DNA of 33,071 nucleotides from Candidatus Sumerlaeota bacterium (lineage in GTDB: Bacteria; Sumerlaeota; Sumerlaeia; UBA8349). A model generated the notes under the pieces. That model had not been told where the DNA came from. It ran no database searches and saw only the letters and a list, made by a program, of their open reading frames with translations. Shown piece after piece: positions 1 through 7,618 of this stretch; the stretch's first letter is position 1, and each line of letters opens with the position of its first letter. The stretch lies in NCBI GenBank assembly GCA_016931035.1, contig JAFGFN010000186.1:1-33071 (forward strand), read 5' to 3'. The position numbers and the translations under genes are program-made.

Positions 1-3000
1 CCGGTGTCGGGGTCTCGTACCGCGTGGGTCTCGGTGGTGAGCGTGTCGCCGACGAACTCATATTTGTACCCATATTCCGTCGTGCGCGGGGTGGCGCCGT
101 CCGCGGCCTTCGAAATCGTCTTCTTGAGGCGGCCGATGGAGGCTTCGGGCACTGCACCGCCATAGACCAGGTCGTTCTGGCCTGAGCCATAGTATTCGTT
201 TTCGACGGTGGCGCCGGTCGAGCTCTCGACCTTCTTGAGCCGACGCGTCGAGTCGTCATATTCCATGCTGGTCGAGTTGTTGCCGGGGGCATCGATCGAG
301 GTCGGCTGGAAGGCGGCCGCGTTCCCGCTATTCAGGTTGGCGTAGCCGATCTTCGTGGTCGTCTCGAGGGGCGTCCCGGGGAGTTGGACGATCTCGGTCG
401 GTCCGCCTTGGGAGCCGGTGAGGTAGCCGGGGACCTCGAGGTCGCCGCCGAGTTTGTTGGTGACGTAGGCGGTGAAGATCGCGGTGAAGCTGGGGTAATC
501 CGTGGTCGGCGCGACATAGTCGTACTCGGTCACGTTGCCGAGCGCGTCGGTTTCTTCTTTGAGGGCGCCTTCGATCGTCGCGTCGTTGCCGGTCCAGTAG
601 TCGTAGGCGGTCGTCTGGCCCCAGGCGTCCTGTTTCTCGGTCACGCGGCGCGAGTCGTCGTAGGTGACGATGGTTTCGGCCTGGGTGTTTTCGTCGCGCA
701 CGACTTCCTGGTTGTCGGCCAGGTTGTGGTCGAGCTCGGCGCCGCCCGCTTCGGTCCCGATCCGCTTGAGCATGCCGTTTTCGTAGGTCATTTCGAGGAC
801 GGACGTGTCGCCCGGATAGTTCTGATAGGCGGGGTTCGAGCCGGAGAACCGGTCTTCGTCGGTGGGCGGGATCGTGTCGCCCGCGAAGTGCTCGACGCCG
901 TCCGAATCGTCGTCCACGCGCACGTCGACGAGATAGTGGAGGTTGTGGCCGGTGAACTTTTCGTCGCCGGGGAAGAGGTCGCGCGCCTCGGGCGTGTCGT
1001 AGATGTAGAAGCGTTTGCGGCCCGAGCGGTCGGTCACGGTTTCGAGATTGTCGTACTTGTCGTACTCGTAGGCGACGCCGTTGCCGTTCGGGTCGACGAT
1101 GCGCGAGATGCGGCGCGTCACGGGATCGCGGACGATGCTGACGGTGCGTCCCTGGTTGTCGGTGACGAGGATGTTGGCGACGTTGTACCCGCCGCCGCCG
1201 CGTTTGAAGGCGGTGGTTTGGCCGTCGGGATGGACGATTTCGAGGAGTTCGCCCGTTTTCCACTTGAAGACGTGCCACGTCTTGTCTTCGGTCTGGAGAT
1301 AGGCGACTTCGCCCGCCTCGTAGGGCTCGCCGCCGTCGGACGGGGTGTAGACGATTTGCATGTAGCGGTCGGGGTCGCCGGGCGAGAACGAGAAGTCGTC
1401 GTTGCCGTCCATGTCGGCTTGTTTCAGAAGGGTCTGAACGTTGTCCCACGGAGCGTGATACGTCTTGCTGCCGCCGGGGCGCAGGAGCCTCATGCCGTAG
1501 GGGCGGTTCGTGTATTCGCCGCGCTTGGTCCAGAGGGAGTACTCCTGACTGCCGAGATCCTTTTCGCACGGATTGTTGCCGAAGAAGAACTTACGGCCGT
1601 CGGGGAGCGTGATGGTGGCCTCGTCGCGCTCGGTCGTGTCGAGTTCGGGCGAGAGGTGCTCGATGTTCATCGCGATGTTGTGGAGCCGCCAGCCGTAGCC
1701 CAGGGGGCCGGGCGCGTAGACGTCGGTCGAGCTGTAGGAGCGCGAGACCTGGGCGTTGAAACCCGCCATGGGGACGGTCATGTCGGTGGCGGAGAGCGAC
1801 ATTTCGCCGATTTCGCCGCCGTCGTCGGAGGTGTTGCGGTCGACCGTGATGTAGAAGATCACGTGTTGGGCCATGGTGGGCCCGCCGACGCTGGGGTCGC
1901 CCAGGGCGGCGGCCGTCGCATCCATGCCGCGCGGGGCCATGCCGTCGGTGCACCAGACCCGGACGTCGTAGAATCCGGGCCCGAGGCTGGAGACATTGAG
2001 GATGCCGTCTGTCAGGCCGTTCGTCGGATAGGTGTTGCCCCAGGCGAGATTGCGCCAGGTCGATCGATCGGCGAGGAGACCGGCCTCTTCCTTGGAGCCG
2101 ACGGCCGCGCGCAGATCCTCGGCGCTGGGGGGGGCGAACGAGGACTTGTAGTCGATGGTCCAGAAACCGTACTTGTAGGGGGGCGAGCAGGAATCGGGGC
2201 CGGCGCAGGCGCCGTCGAGGAAGGGGCGCATCTGCTCGCTGAGCTGGGCCGTGATCTTGAGCTTGGGTGTGTCGGAGTTGAGGATGAGGGCGGTGTCGAT
2301 GTTGGCCGGGGTCACTTCCTGGTCGAGGATCGGGTCGCCGTTGTCGTCCAGGGCGGTGTCGCCGTTCTGGTCGAGCGCCTTGAAGTGGACGATCGAGGGG
2401 GTCCAGTTGGGCTCGCCGTCCGTGATGCAGAACCATTCCTCGGCCGAGCCCGACTGTGCGCCTTTCTCGTAGGCGAGGGTGGCGCGGTAGAGGCCGGCGG
2501 GCGCGACGGCGCCGTTGGACTCATTGCCGTCCCAAGCGATCGTGCTGGGAAGGACGCCCGAGCCGCCCGTGTCCCAGACCGGAGCGAAGCGGGATCCCAC
2601 GGGGAGGAGAGCGGCGTTGGGGTTTTGGCGTTGGAGGGTGAGGGTCCAGTCGATGCTCGATTCGGTGCACTCGCTGTAGAAGGTCGTGCCCGTCCCAACG
2701 GGGAAGACCTTGGGTTTGACCGAGAACTTCCAGACGAGATTGGCGACGGTGAGCGAAGTGATCTCGTCGCGTCCCGTGTGGCCGGCCTTGTCGGTCGCCT
2801 CGGCGACGAGTTTCCACGTCTCGCCGGGATAGACGAGGTCGAGTTTGTAGGTGTTGAGGTCCTTCGAGAAGTCGAACTGCGTGTCGGCGCTCGTGAAGTC
2901 CGAGGTGTCGACCAGGACGAACGGGTCCTTGTCGGGCGGAGGGCTCAGCTCGCTCTCGAGCCACATCCGCACGCGGGCCAGGCCGCTGCTCTGGTCGTCG

Positions 3001-6000
3001 CCGTTGGGGTCGGACACATTGAGGGTGAGGGTCTCGTGCATCCCCTCGAGCACGCCGTCGCTGTTCTTCTCGGAGACGTTCACGACCGGATCGTCGGGGT
3101 CGTTGGAGAAGGTCACGCTGAGGGTCGTACTGGTCGCGTTCCCCGCGCCGTCGGCGGCCGCGAGCTGGAAGTATCGGGTGCCGTTCCAGCGCTGGGCGGT
3201 CGAATCCACTCGGGCGAGGCTCGACATGAACGGGACGGGCGAAGCGCCTTCGACGGGGAGGGCGTACCATGGTTCGGTCCCATTAGTGCTCCAGCCGAGA
3301 GTGTAGGATGTGAGGTGGGCGTCGGTCACCCGGCCGCGGATGTCGAACTTGCCCGTGATCGTCTCCGAGTTCGGTTCGAGGACGGCCTCGGGGGGCGTGT
3401 GGTCCACCTCGAACGAGGCGGCGAGGCGCTCGGAGGCGCGGTCGGGAGCCGCGCGGGCCTGGAGGGAGAGGGCGTAGACCCCGTCGGCCAACTCTTCCGA
3501 GCCGGGGAGGTAGGCGGGCGCGGGGATCGAGAAGACGGTGTCGAGGTCGGTTTTGCCGAACGTTTGAACGGAGTCGGTCGTGAGAACGTCCCCCATCGTG
3601 TCCATGAGTTCGAAGAGGACGTCGTCCGATCCGGCCGACAGCGTCGCCTGGACCGACAGGTCGCGGCTTCCTACGAGATTCAGGAGGGTGGGTTCGATCG
3701 CCACTTCCTCGACGCGCAGACTGAGGAAGTAGTCGGTCGCGCCGTGCAGGGCGATCGCCGCGGTCGGCAGCGCGGCCGGGTTGGGCGCGCCGTCGGCGGC
3801 GAAGCCGTGGATGGTCTCGCGGATCAGGCTCGAGGCGGCGGCCTGGCCGATGCCGGTGGACAGGCCGACGGAGACGGCTTCGAGTCCCCAGAAGATCCCT
3901 TGGGCGCGAAGCGCCTGGTGTCCGCCCTGAGTCTGGTAACCGAGGAGCGAGTCGAGGGGATGCATGTCCTCGTCTTCGAGCGGCGCCCAGGCGGTGCACG
4001 GCGATTGGGTGGGCGAGACCATCTGGCCGCGCGCCCCGACCGGCGACACGGTCCAGTAGCCCCATCCGGCCTGGCCCGCGCCGTCGGCCACGACCGACGC
4101 GCCGAAGAGGTCGTCATCGGTCAGGGCCAGATCGGCCGTGAAGAGCTTCTGGCGGAGCGGGTCCGCCAAACCGGGGATCTGGCTGGGTAGATAGGGGGCG
4201 AGGTCCACATACTGCGAGGTCTTCTCGAAGGCGCGATTCACCCCCTCGGCCCCGTCGCAGATCATCATGAGGCGGCTGGCCGACTGGCGCTCGGGGTTTC
4301 CCGCCAGCCGTTCCATCGAGGCGGTGACGCCGACGTCTTCGAGGAGGCTCGTCAGGAGCGCCGCTTCGCGCCGAGTCAATTCGGGCGCGCTCAGGCGCGG
4401 CGTCGGTCCCGCGGCGGAGGCGCCGGGGACGAGATGGACGACCAGCGTGGGCGACGTCATCTCCTGATTGAGAACCGTCGGCTCGACTCCCACGACCAGT
4501 CTCGAGTCCGACTCGACCGACTGATAGCCGACCGAGGCGAGGCCGAGGCGCGAGGCGCGCTCGGACAGCGCCAGCATCGAGCGGCCGGCCAGGGAGAGGT
4601 ACTCGGCCAGGAGTTCCTCGCGGGAATCGCACCCGTTGGCCAAGTCCTGGCAAACCTCGGCGCAGTCCTCGTCGCTCAGGGCGCCGAAGCCGACCAGACT
4701 GTAGAAACCGCCGGCGACGATCGGGATGCGCGTCTCGTCGCCTCTCCCCTCCTCCGAGACGACCAGCCAGAGCTTCGACCCCAGCGCGACGGGCAGGCCT
4801 TCGTCCGAGGACTCCGCGAACGAGCCCTTGCCCAGGCGGAGCTGGGGCTTGACGGGGTACGCAGTGGTCAGGTCGACGGAGGCGCTGTTGAAGTGGTTCG
4901 AAGAGAGTCCGGCGTTCTCGCCGTCGAAGGACACGGTGAGGCGCTCGGTCGCCAGGCGCGAGATGGCGACCCGCTCGAGCTCGCACAAGGCGCCGCTGTC
5001 GTTCTCGATCGACACGGTCACGGTGCGTCTCCGGTTGTCGAGGAGGTCGGCGAGCTGGGCGAACTCGCCCTGCGCGTTCTTCTCGTAAGTCGCGTCGACG
5101 TGCATGACTTCGTAGGGCAGGTTACCCGGCAAGCCTTGGCGATCGGGCAGGAGCAGCGCGCCGGGCGAGGCCAGGAAGGTTTCCACGTCGAGGTTCTCGC
5201 CCTCGAGTTTCTCTTTGAGGGCGCGGCCCGCTTCCTTGGCCCACGTCGCGATCGTCTGGGCGGGAAGAGACTTCACCCCGTCGCCGCCCTCGACCGGTTC
5301 CGCGGTCTGGCCGACCGCTTCCCACAGAAGGGTCGACCGCGGGCCGACGACCTGGGACATCGCGCCGGGGACGGGCGATTCGTAGAGGGTCACGCTCGGG
5401 TCGAGGGCGATCCACGATTCTTCGGGGTCGGGGTTGCTGCCCGAGGGGGCGAAGGGGCCGGTTGTCACGTCGTCCTGGGCGGCGCCGGCCAGGGGGAAGT
5501 AGTCGGCCCGGACCTCGACCCAGAAGTGGTCCTTGAGCACCACGCGGTCGGGCGCGGGCGTCTCGACGTCGAGCCCTCCCTTCTCGAGGGTCTCGACGCC
5601 CTGCTCGGGCGAGGAGACCCCCAGCCACAACATGGCGTCGGGAGCGTAGAGCCGGACATCGCCTCGGACCAGCCGCCATTCGGTGTTGCAGATCCCGAGC
5701 AGCGCTCCCAGGAGGAGGCTCTTGTCCAGGTCGTTGCCCGCGCGGGAGAACAGGGTCCCTTGCGCGCCTTTCAGCGTTCCGGCGTAGGCCTCGTAGCGCA
5801 CCTCGCGCCGGACCCATTCGAACACGTCGAGGGGGCGGTACTTCAGGCTCTCGGCCAGCGAGTGCAGCGGCTCGGTCGAGGCGATCTCGTAGGCGCCCGG
5901 CTCGGGCTCGGCACCCCATGCCAGGCACGAGGCGATGGTGTCGAAACCCGTGAATACCGGGAACGTCGTAATGAGCACGACGATGCTGACGATTCTGAGA

Positions 6001-6035
6001 TACGCTCGAAAGAACCCTCTGTTGAACACGCCCAT
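1..6035 (-). CDS. RHS/YD-repeat protein with N-terminal transglutaminase-like domain (3' end beyond the window)
   Basis: Large secreted RHS-family protein; 2011 codons are in the window and the frame is open at the left edge. Start is ATG at 6035, seven nucleotides after AGGGAGAG or less. Residues 13-40 are hydrophobic (signal peptide or anchor); I34-A35-S36-C37 fits a lipobox but lies late. Residues about 60-215 match transglutaminase-like domains attached to RHS proteins: GNDLDKS (100-106), H170 in DHFWVEV and D212 in WIALDPS. No Cys is seen at the usual nucleophile position, so activity is doubtful. About 215-870 is unrecognised. Ig-like domains follow from about 878, a FlgD-Ig-like motif (WDGNESNG...PAGLYRA) near 1165-1190, and a DxNGD-type loop at about 1216-1239. 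The RHS shell starts near 1415 (VSRSYSS, GYGWRLHN), with YD-type repeats such as YEYDKYDN. In RHS families the shell encloses a variable C-terminal domain, often a toxin; here it is off the window. Family call is firm; function is not. Confidence 0.93.
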   Translation of the reverse strand, partial: MGVFNRGFFRAYLRIVSIVVLITTFPVFTGFDTIASCLAWGAEPEPGAYEIASTEPLHSLAESLKYRPLDVFEWVRREVRYEAYAGTLKGAQGTLFSRAGNDLDKSLLLGALLGICNTEWRLVRGDVRLYAPDAMLWLGVSSPEQGVETLEKGGLDVETPAPDRVVLKDHFWVEVRADYFPLAGAAQDDVTTGPFAPSGSNPDPEESWIALDPSVTLYESPVPGAMSQVVGPRSTLLWEAVGQTAEPVEGGDGVKSLPAQTIATWAKEAGRALKEKLEGENLDVETFLASPGALLLPDRQGLPGNLPYEVMHVDATYEKNAQGEFAQLADLLDNRRRTVTVSIENDSGALCELERVAISRLATERLTVSFDGENAGLSSNHFNSASVDLTTAYPVKPQLRLGKGSFAESSDEGLPVALGSKLWLVVSEEGRGDETRIPIVAGGFYSLVGFGALSDEDCAEVCQDLANGCDSREELLAEYLSLAGRSMLALSERASRLGLASVGYQSVESDSRLVVGVEPTVLNQEMTSPTLVVHLVPGASAAGPTPRLSAPELTRREAALLTSLLEDVGVTASMERLAGNPERQSASRLMMICDGAEGVNRAFEKTSQYVDLAPYLPSQIPGLADPLRQKLFTADLALTDDDLFGASVVADGAGQAGWGYWTVSPVGARGQMVSPTQSPCTAWAPLEDEDMHPLDSLLGYQTQGGHQALRAQGIFWGLEAVSVGLSTGIGQAAASSLIRETIHGFAADGAPNPAALPTAAIALHGATDYFLSLRVEEVAIEPTLLNLVGSRDLSVQATLSAGSDDVLFELMDTMGDVLTTDSVQTFGKTDLDTVFSIPAPAYLPGSEELADGVYALSLQARAAPDRASERLAASFEVDHTPPEAVLEPNSETITGKFDIRGRVTDAHLTSYTLGWSTNGTEPWYALPVEGASPVPFMSSLARVDSTAQRWNGTRYFQLAAADGAGNATSTTLSVTFSNDPDDPVVNVSEKNSDGVLEGMHETLTLNVSDPNGDDQSSGLARVRMWLESELSPPPDKDPFVLVDTSDFTSADTQFDFSKDLNTYKLDLVYPGETWKLVAEATDKAGHTGRDEITSLTVANLVWKFSVKPKVFPVGTGTTFYSECTESSIDWTLTLQRQNPNAALLPVGSRFAPVWDTGGSGVLPSTIAWDGNESNGAVAPAGLYRATLAYEKGAQSGSAEEWFCITDGEPNWTPSIVHFKALDQNGDTALDDNGDPILDQEVTPANIDTALILNSDTPKLKITAQLSEQMRPFLDGACAGPDSCSPPYKYGFWTIDYKSSFAPPSAEDLRAAVGSKEEAGLLADRSTWRNLAWGNTYPTNGLTDGILNVSSLGPGFYDVRVWCTDGMAPRGMDATAAALGDPSVGGPTMAQHVIFYITVDRNTSDDGGEIGEMSLSATDMTVPMAGFNAQVSRSYSSTDVYAPGPLGYGWRLHNIAMNIEHLSPELDTTERDEATITLPDGRKFFFGNNPCEKDLGSQEYSLWTKRGEYTNRPYGMRLLRPGGSKTYHAPWDNVQTLLKQADMDGNDDFSFSPGDPDRYMQIVYTPSDGGEPYEAGEVAYLQTEDKTWHVFKWKTGELLEIVHPDGQTTAFKRGGGGYNVANILVTDNQGRTVSIVRDPVTRRISRIVDPNGNGVAYEYDKYDNLETVTDRSGRKRFYIYDTPEARDLFPGDEKFTGHNLHYLVDVRVDDDSDGVEHFAGDTIPPTDEDRFSGSNPAYQNYPGDTSVLEMTYENGMLKRIGTEAGGAELDHNLADNQEVVRDENTQAETIVTYDDSRRVTEKQDAWGQTTAYDYWTGNDATIEGALKEETDALGNVTEYDYVAPTTDYPSFTAIFTAYVTNKLGGDLEVPGYLTGSQGGPTEIVQLPGTPLETTTKIGYANLNSGNAAAFQPTSIDAPGNNSTSMEYDDSTRRLKKVESSTGATVENEYYGSGQNDLVYGGAVPEASIGRLKKTISKAADGATPRTTEYGYKYEFVGDTLTTETHAVRDPDT

Positions 6036-6039
6036 GTCT

Positions 6040-6047
6040 CTCTCCCT
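6040..6047 (-). promoter_or_regulatory. Ribosome binding site of the RHS gene
   Basis: AGGGAGAG on the minus strand lies four nucleotides before the ATG at 6035 (core AGGGAG about six). It supports this ATG rather than an in-frame alternative. The element abuts the duplicated leader sequence. Confidence 0.7.
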
Positions 6048-6111
6048 GGTAGTCCGATCTCAACCCCTTTGCGATTCTCCTCGGTAATCCGATCTCAGCC
6101 TTCCTGCGATT
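6048..6111 (-). repeat. Duplicated 29-bp leader element upstream of the RHS gene
   Basis: Two direct copies, 6048-6076 and 6083-6111, match at 23 of 29 positions with a period of 35 bp. On the minus strand both read AATCGCA, seven or so variable bases, then TGAGATCGG followed by an A-C/T-TACC end. A purine-rich GAGGAGA or AGGGAGA string follows each copy, so the ribosome binding site may be duplicated too. The pair fills most of the 88-bp gap between the propeller gene and the RHS gene. Confidence 0.7.
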
Positions 6112-6123
6112 TGTACCAGACTT

Positions 6124-7557
6124 TCACTCGACTACGCCCTGGCGCTGCGGGCCGCCGCGGAACTGCCGCCATCCCGCCTCGACGTCGAGGCTTTTCTCCG
6201 CAAGATCGAAGACGTAGATTCGGCCGTCGTACCCCGTCACCACGATCGACATCCGGCCCCAGTTGTGGATGTCGCCCACGGCGGGGGACGAATAGATTTG
6301 CGTTCCCAGACGTTTGGGCCATTTGTCCAGGATCTCGCCGTTCGCTGACCACACGTACACCCGTCCGTCCAACGCCGTGGCAACCACCTCGAGCTCGGGC
6401 GTCTGATCCAACTGTGCGACTACGGGCGATCCGAAGATTCCCCCTCCGGCCTGGACCGGCCAGCCGTCGACCGCCGTCCCGTCCCGGTGCCAAGCGAACA
6501 CTTTCCCCTTCTCCGTTCCGACGACCACCTCGAGACCGTTCGTCGAGACGCCGTCCAGCTCCGCCACGGCGGGCGAGGCCGTAACCGGTCCTTCTGCATC
6601 TTTCGGCCAACCGGTAAGGGTGGTCGGCGTATCTTCTGTCGACGGGCAATTCCAGGCGTAGACTTTTCCATCGGCAGCTCCGACAATCGCGTCGGGAATG
6701 TTGCCTGCATCAAGATATGCGAGAGAAGCCGAGCAGTGGATCCAGGGAGAACCGGAGATAGAAATGTCGCTCAGCCTTGAGAAGTCCCAGGCCGAAGAAC
6801 CGTCGGATGAGACGACCCAGCGGCACACATGCCCATTCGTTGAGGGACAGACGAGAAGAGTGTCCGCGCCGCCCAAGTCGAGTGCCGACACCGAGGGCGT
6901 GATCGGCGTATTGCCGTAGCGGTCCCTTCTGTCGGCCTCCTCCTCGGAAAGGGTTTGGTAGGGCGTGTTGGTCCCATTGTACCAGTTGGAGAGACTTGCC
7001 GAGTCCCAATAGAGAGCCTGTAGCTGGCCGTCTCCGTCTCGAACGAGTATTTCCAATGCGTCGTGACTCGAAGCGCCGTCGTATTTCATGCAATTGACAA
7101 CACAAGGCGTAGCCTTTCCTGAAGCGGAGGCCACGTTCTTCATGCTTGTGCCCGCGGCGACCCGCAGCGCGCCTGTGCTTTCATACACTTTGACGTTTGC
7201 CCCGGTGCCGTTGTCCGTATTGTCACCCACCACAACGATTTCAAGTTGGTCGTCGTTGTCGATATCGCCCACGGCCGGCGAGGCGATAGAACCGTCTTGA
7301 AACCCCAACGTGACGGGCCAGCCGTCTTTGAGCGTTCCATCGTGATTGTAGACGTACACGTTGTCGCTGAGGCCGATCGCGACTATTTCCATTCGCACGT
7401 CGCCGTCCAAGTCGGCGAGAAGAGGAGAGGCGAGAATGCGGTCGGAGCTCGCGCTGCCGCCGCGGGGCCAACCCCTGACGGGGTCGGCCGCGGCTGGCGA
7501 AAGAAGTAGGAATACCATAGCGAAGACAACGACGGCGTTCAGGACACGAGATTTCAT
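6124..7557 (-). CDS. Secreted FG-GAP/VCBS-like beta-propeller protein
   Basis: Protein of 477 residues. ATG at 7557 is chosen because AAAGGGAG lies six nucleotides upstream and a clear signal peptide follows at once (residues 1-24, ending PAAA|DP); an upstream in-frame start would add a charged, non-signal-like extension. The body has about eight blade-like repeats of the form SPAVGDID...LEIVV.G...G.VYVW...G...WP. Acidic loops resembling calcium sites occur at DLDGD (49-53) and DIDNDD (98-103). Blades three to five are more divergent; the C-terminus AGWRQFRGG resembles the closing segment of secreted propellers. Such proteins are usually extracellular and bind partners or sugars; no catalytic residues are recognised. 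It sits 61 bp after the giant gene and 88 bp before the RHS gene, consistent with one transcript. The ligand is unknown. Confidence 0.94.
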   Translation of the reverse strand: MKSRVLNAVVVFAMVFLLLSPAAADPVRGWPRGGSASSDRILASPLLADLDGDVRMEIVAIGLSDNVYVYNHDGTLKDGWPVTLGFQDGSIASPAVGDIDNDDQLEIVVVGDNTDNGTGANVKVYESTGALRVAAGTSMKNVASASGKATPCVVNCMKYDGASSHDALEILVRDGDGQLQALYWDSASLSNWYNGTNTPYQTLSEEEADRRDRYGNTPITPSVSALDLGGADTLLVCPSTNGHVCRWVVSSDGSSAWDFSRLSDISISGSPWIHCSASLAYLDAGNIPDAIVGAADGKVYAWNCPSTEDTPTTLTGWPKDAEGPVTASPAVAELDGVSTNGLEVVVGTEKGKVFAWHRDGTAVDGWPVQAGGGIFGSPVVAQLDQTPELEVVATALDGRVYVWSANGEILDKWPKRLGTQIYSSPAVGDIHNWGRMSIVVTGYDGRIYVFDLAEKSLDVEAGWRQFRGGPQRQGVVE

Positions 7558-7563
7558 GCTGCT

Positions 7564-7571
7564 CTCCCTTT
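7564..7571 (-). promoter_or_regulatory. Ribosome binding site of the propeller gene (decides the start)
   Basis: AAAGGGAG on the minus strand with a six-nucleotide spacer to the ATG at 7557. It fixes the start directly before the signal peptide, 35 codons downstream of the longest open frame. Confidence 0.8.
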
Positions 7572-7618
7572 CCGTTTGGGCCAGATTCCGAATCCCCCCT
7601 GTTTCTGGCAGACTTCGA

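Noticed and set aside
384..4190. Plus-strand open frame of about 1,270 codons
   Set aside because: Exact antisense register with the RHS gene and low-complexity Val/Gly/Glu/Arg composition. The minus frame here encodes clear Ig-like and RHS motifs.
4434..6584. Plus-strand open frame of about 700 codons across the RHS and propeller genes
   Set aside because: It crosses two real genes and their intergenic leader on the other strand and has no domain or start signal.
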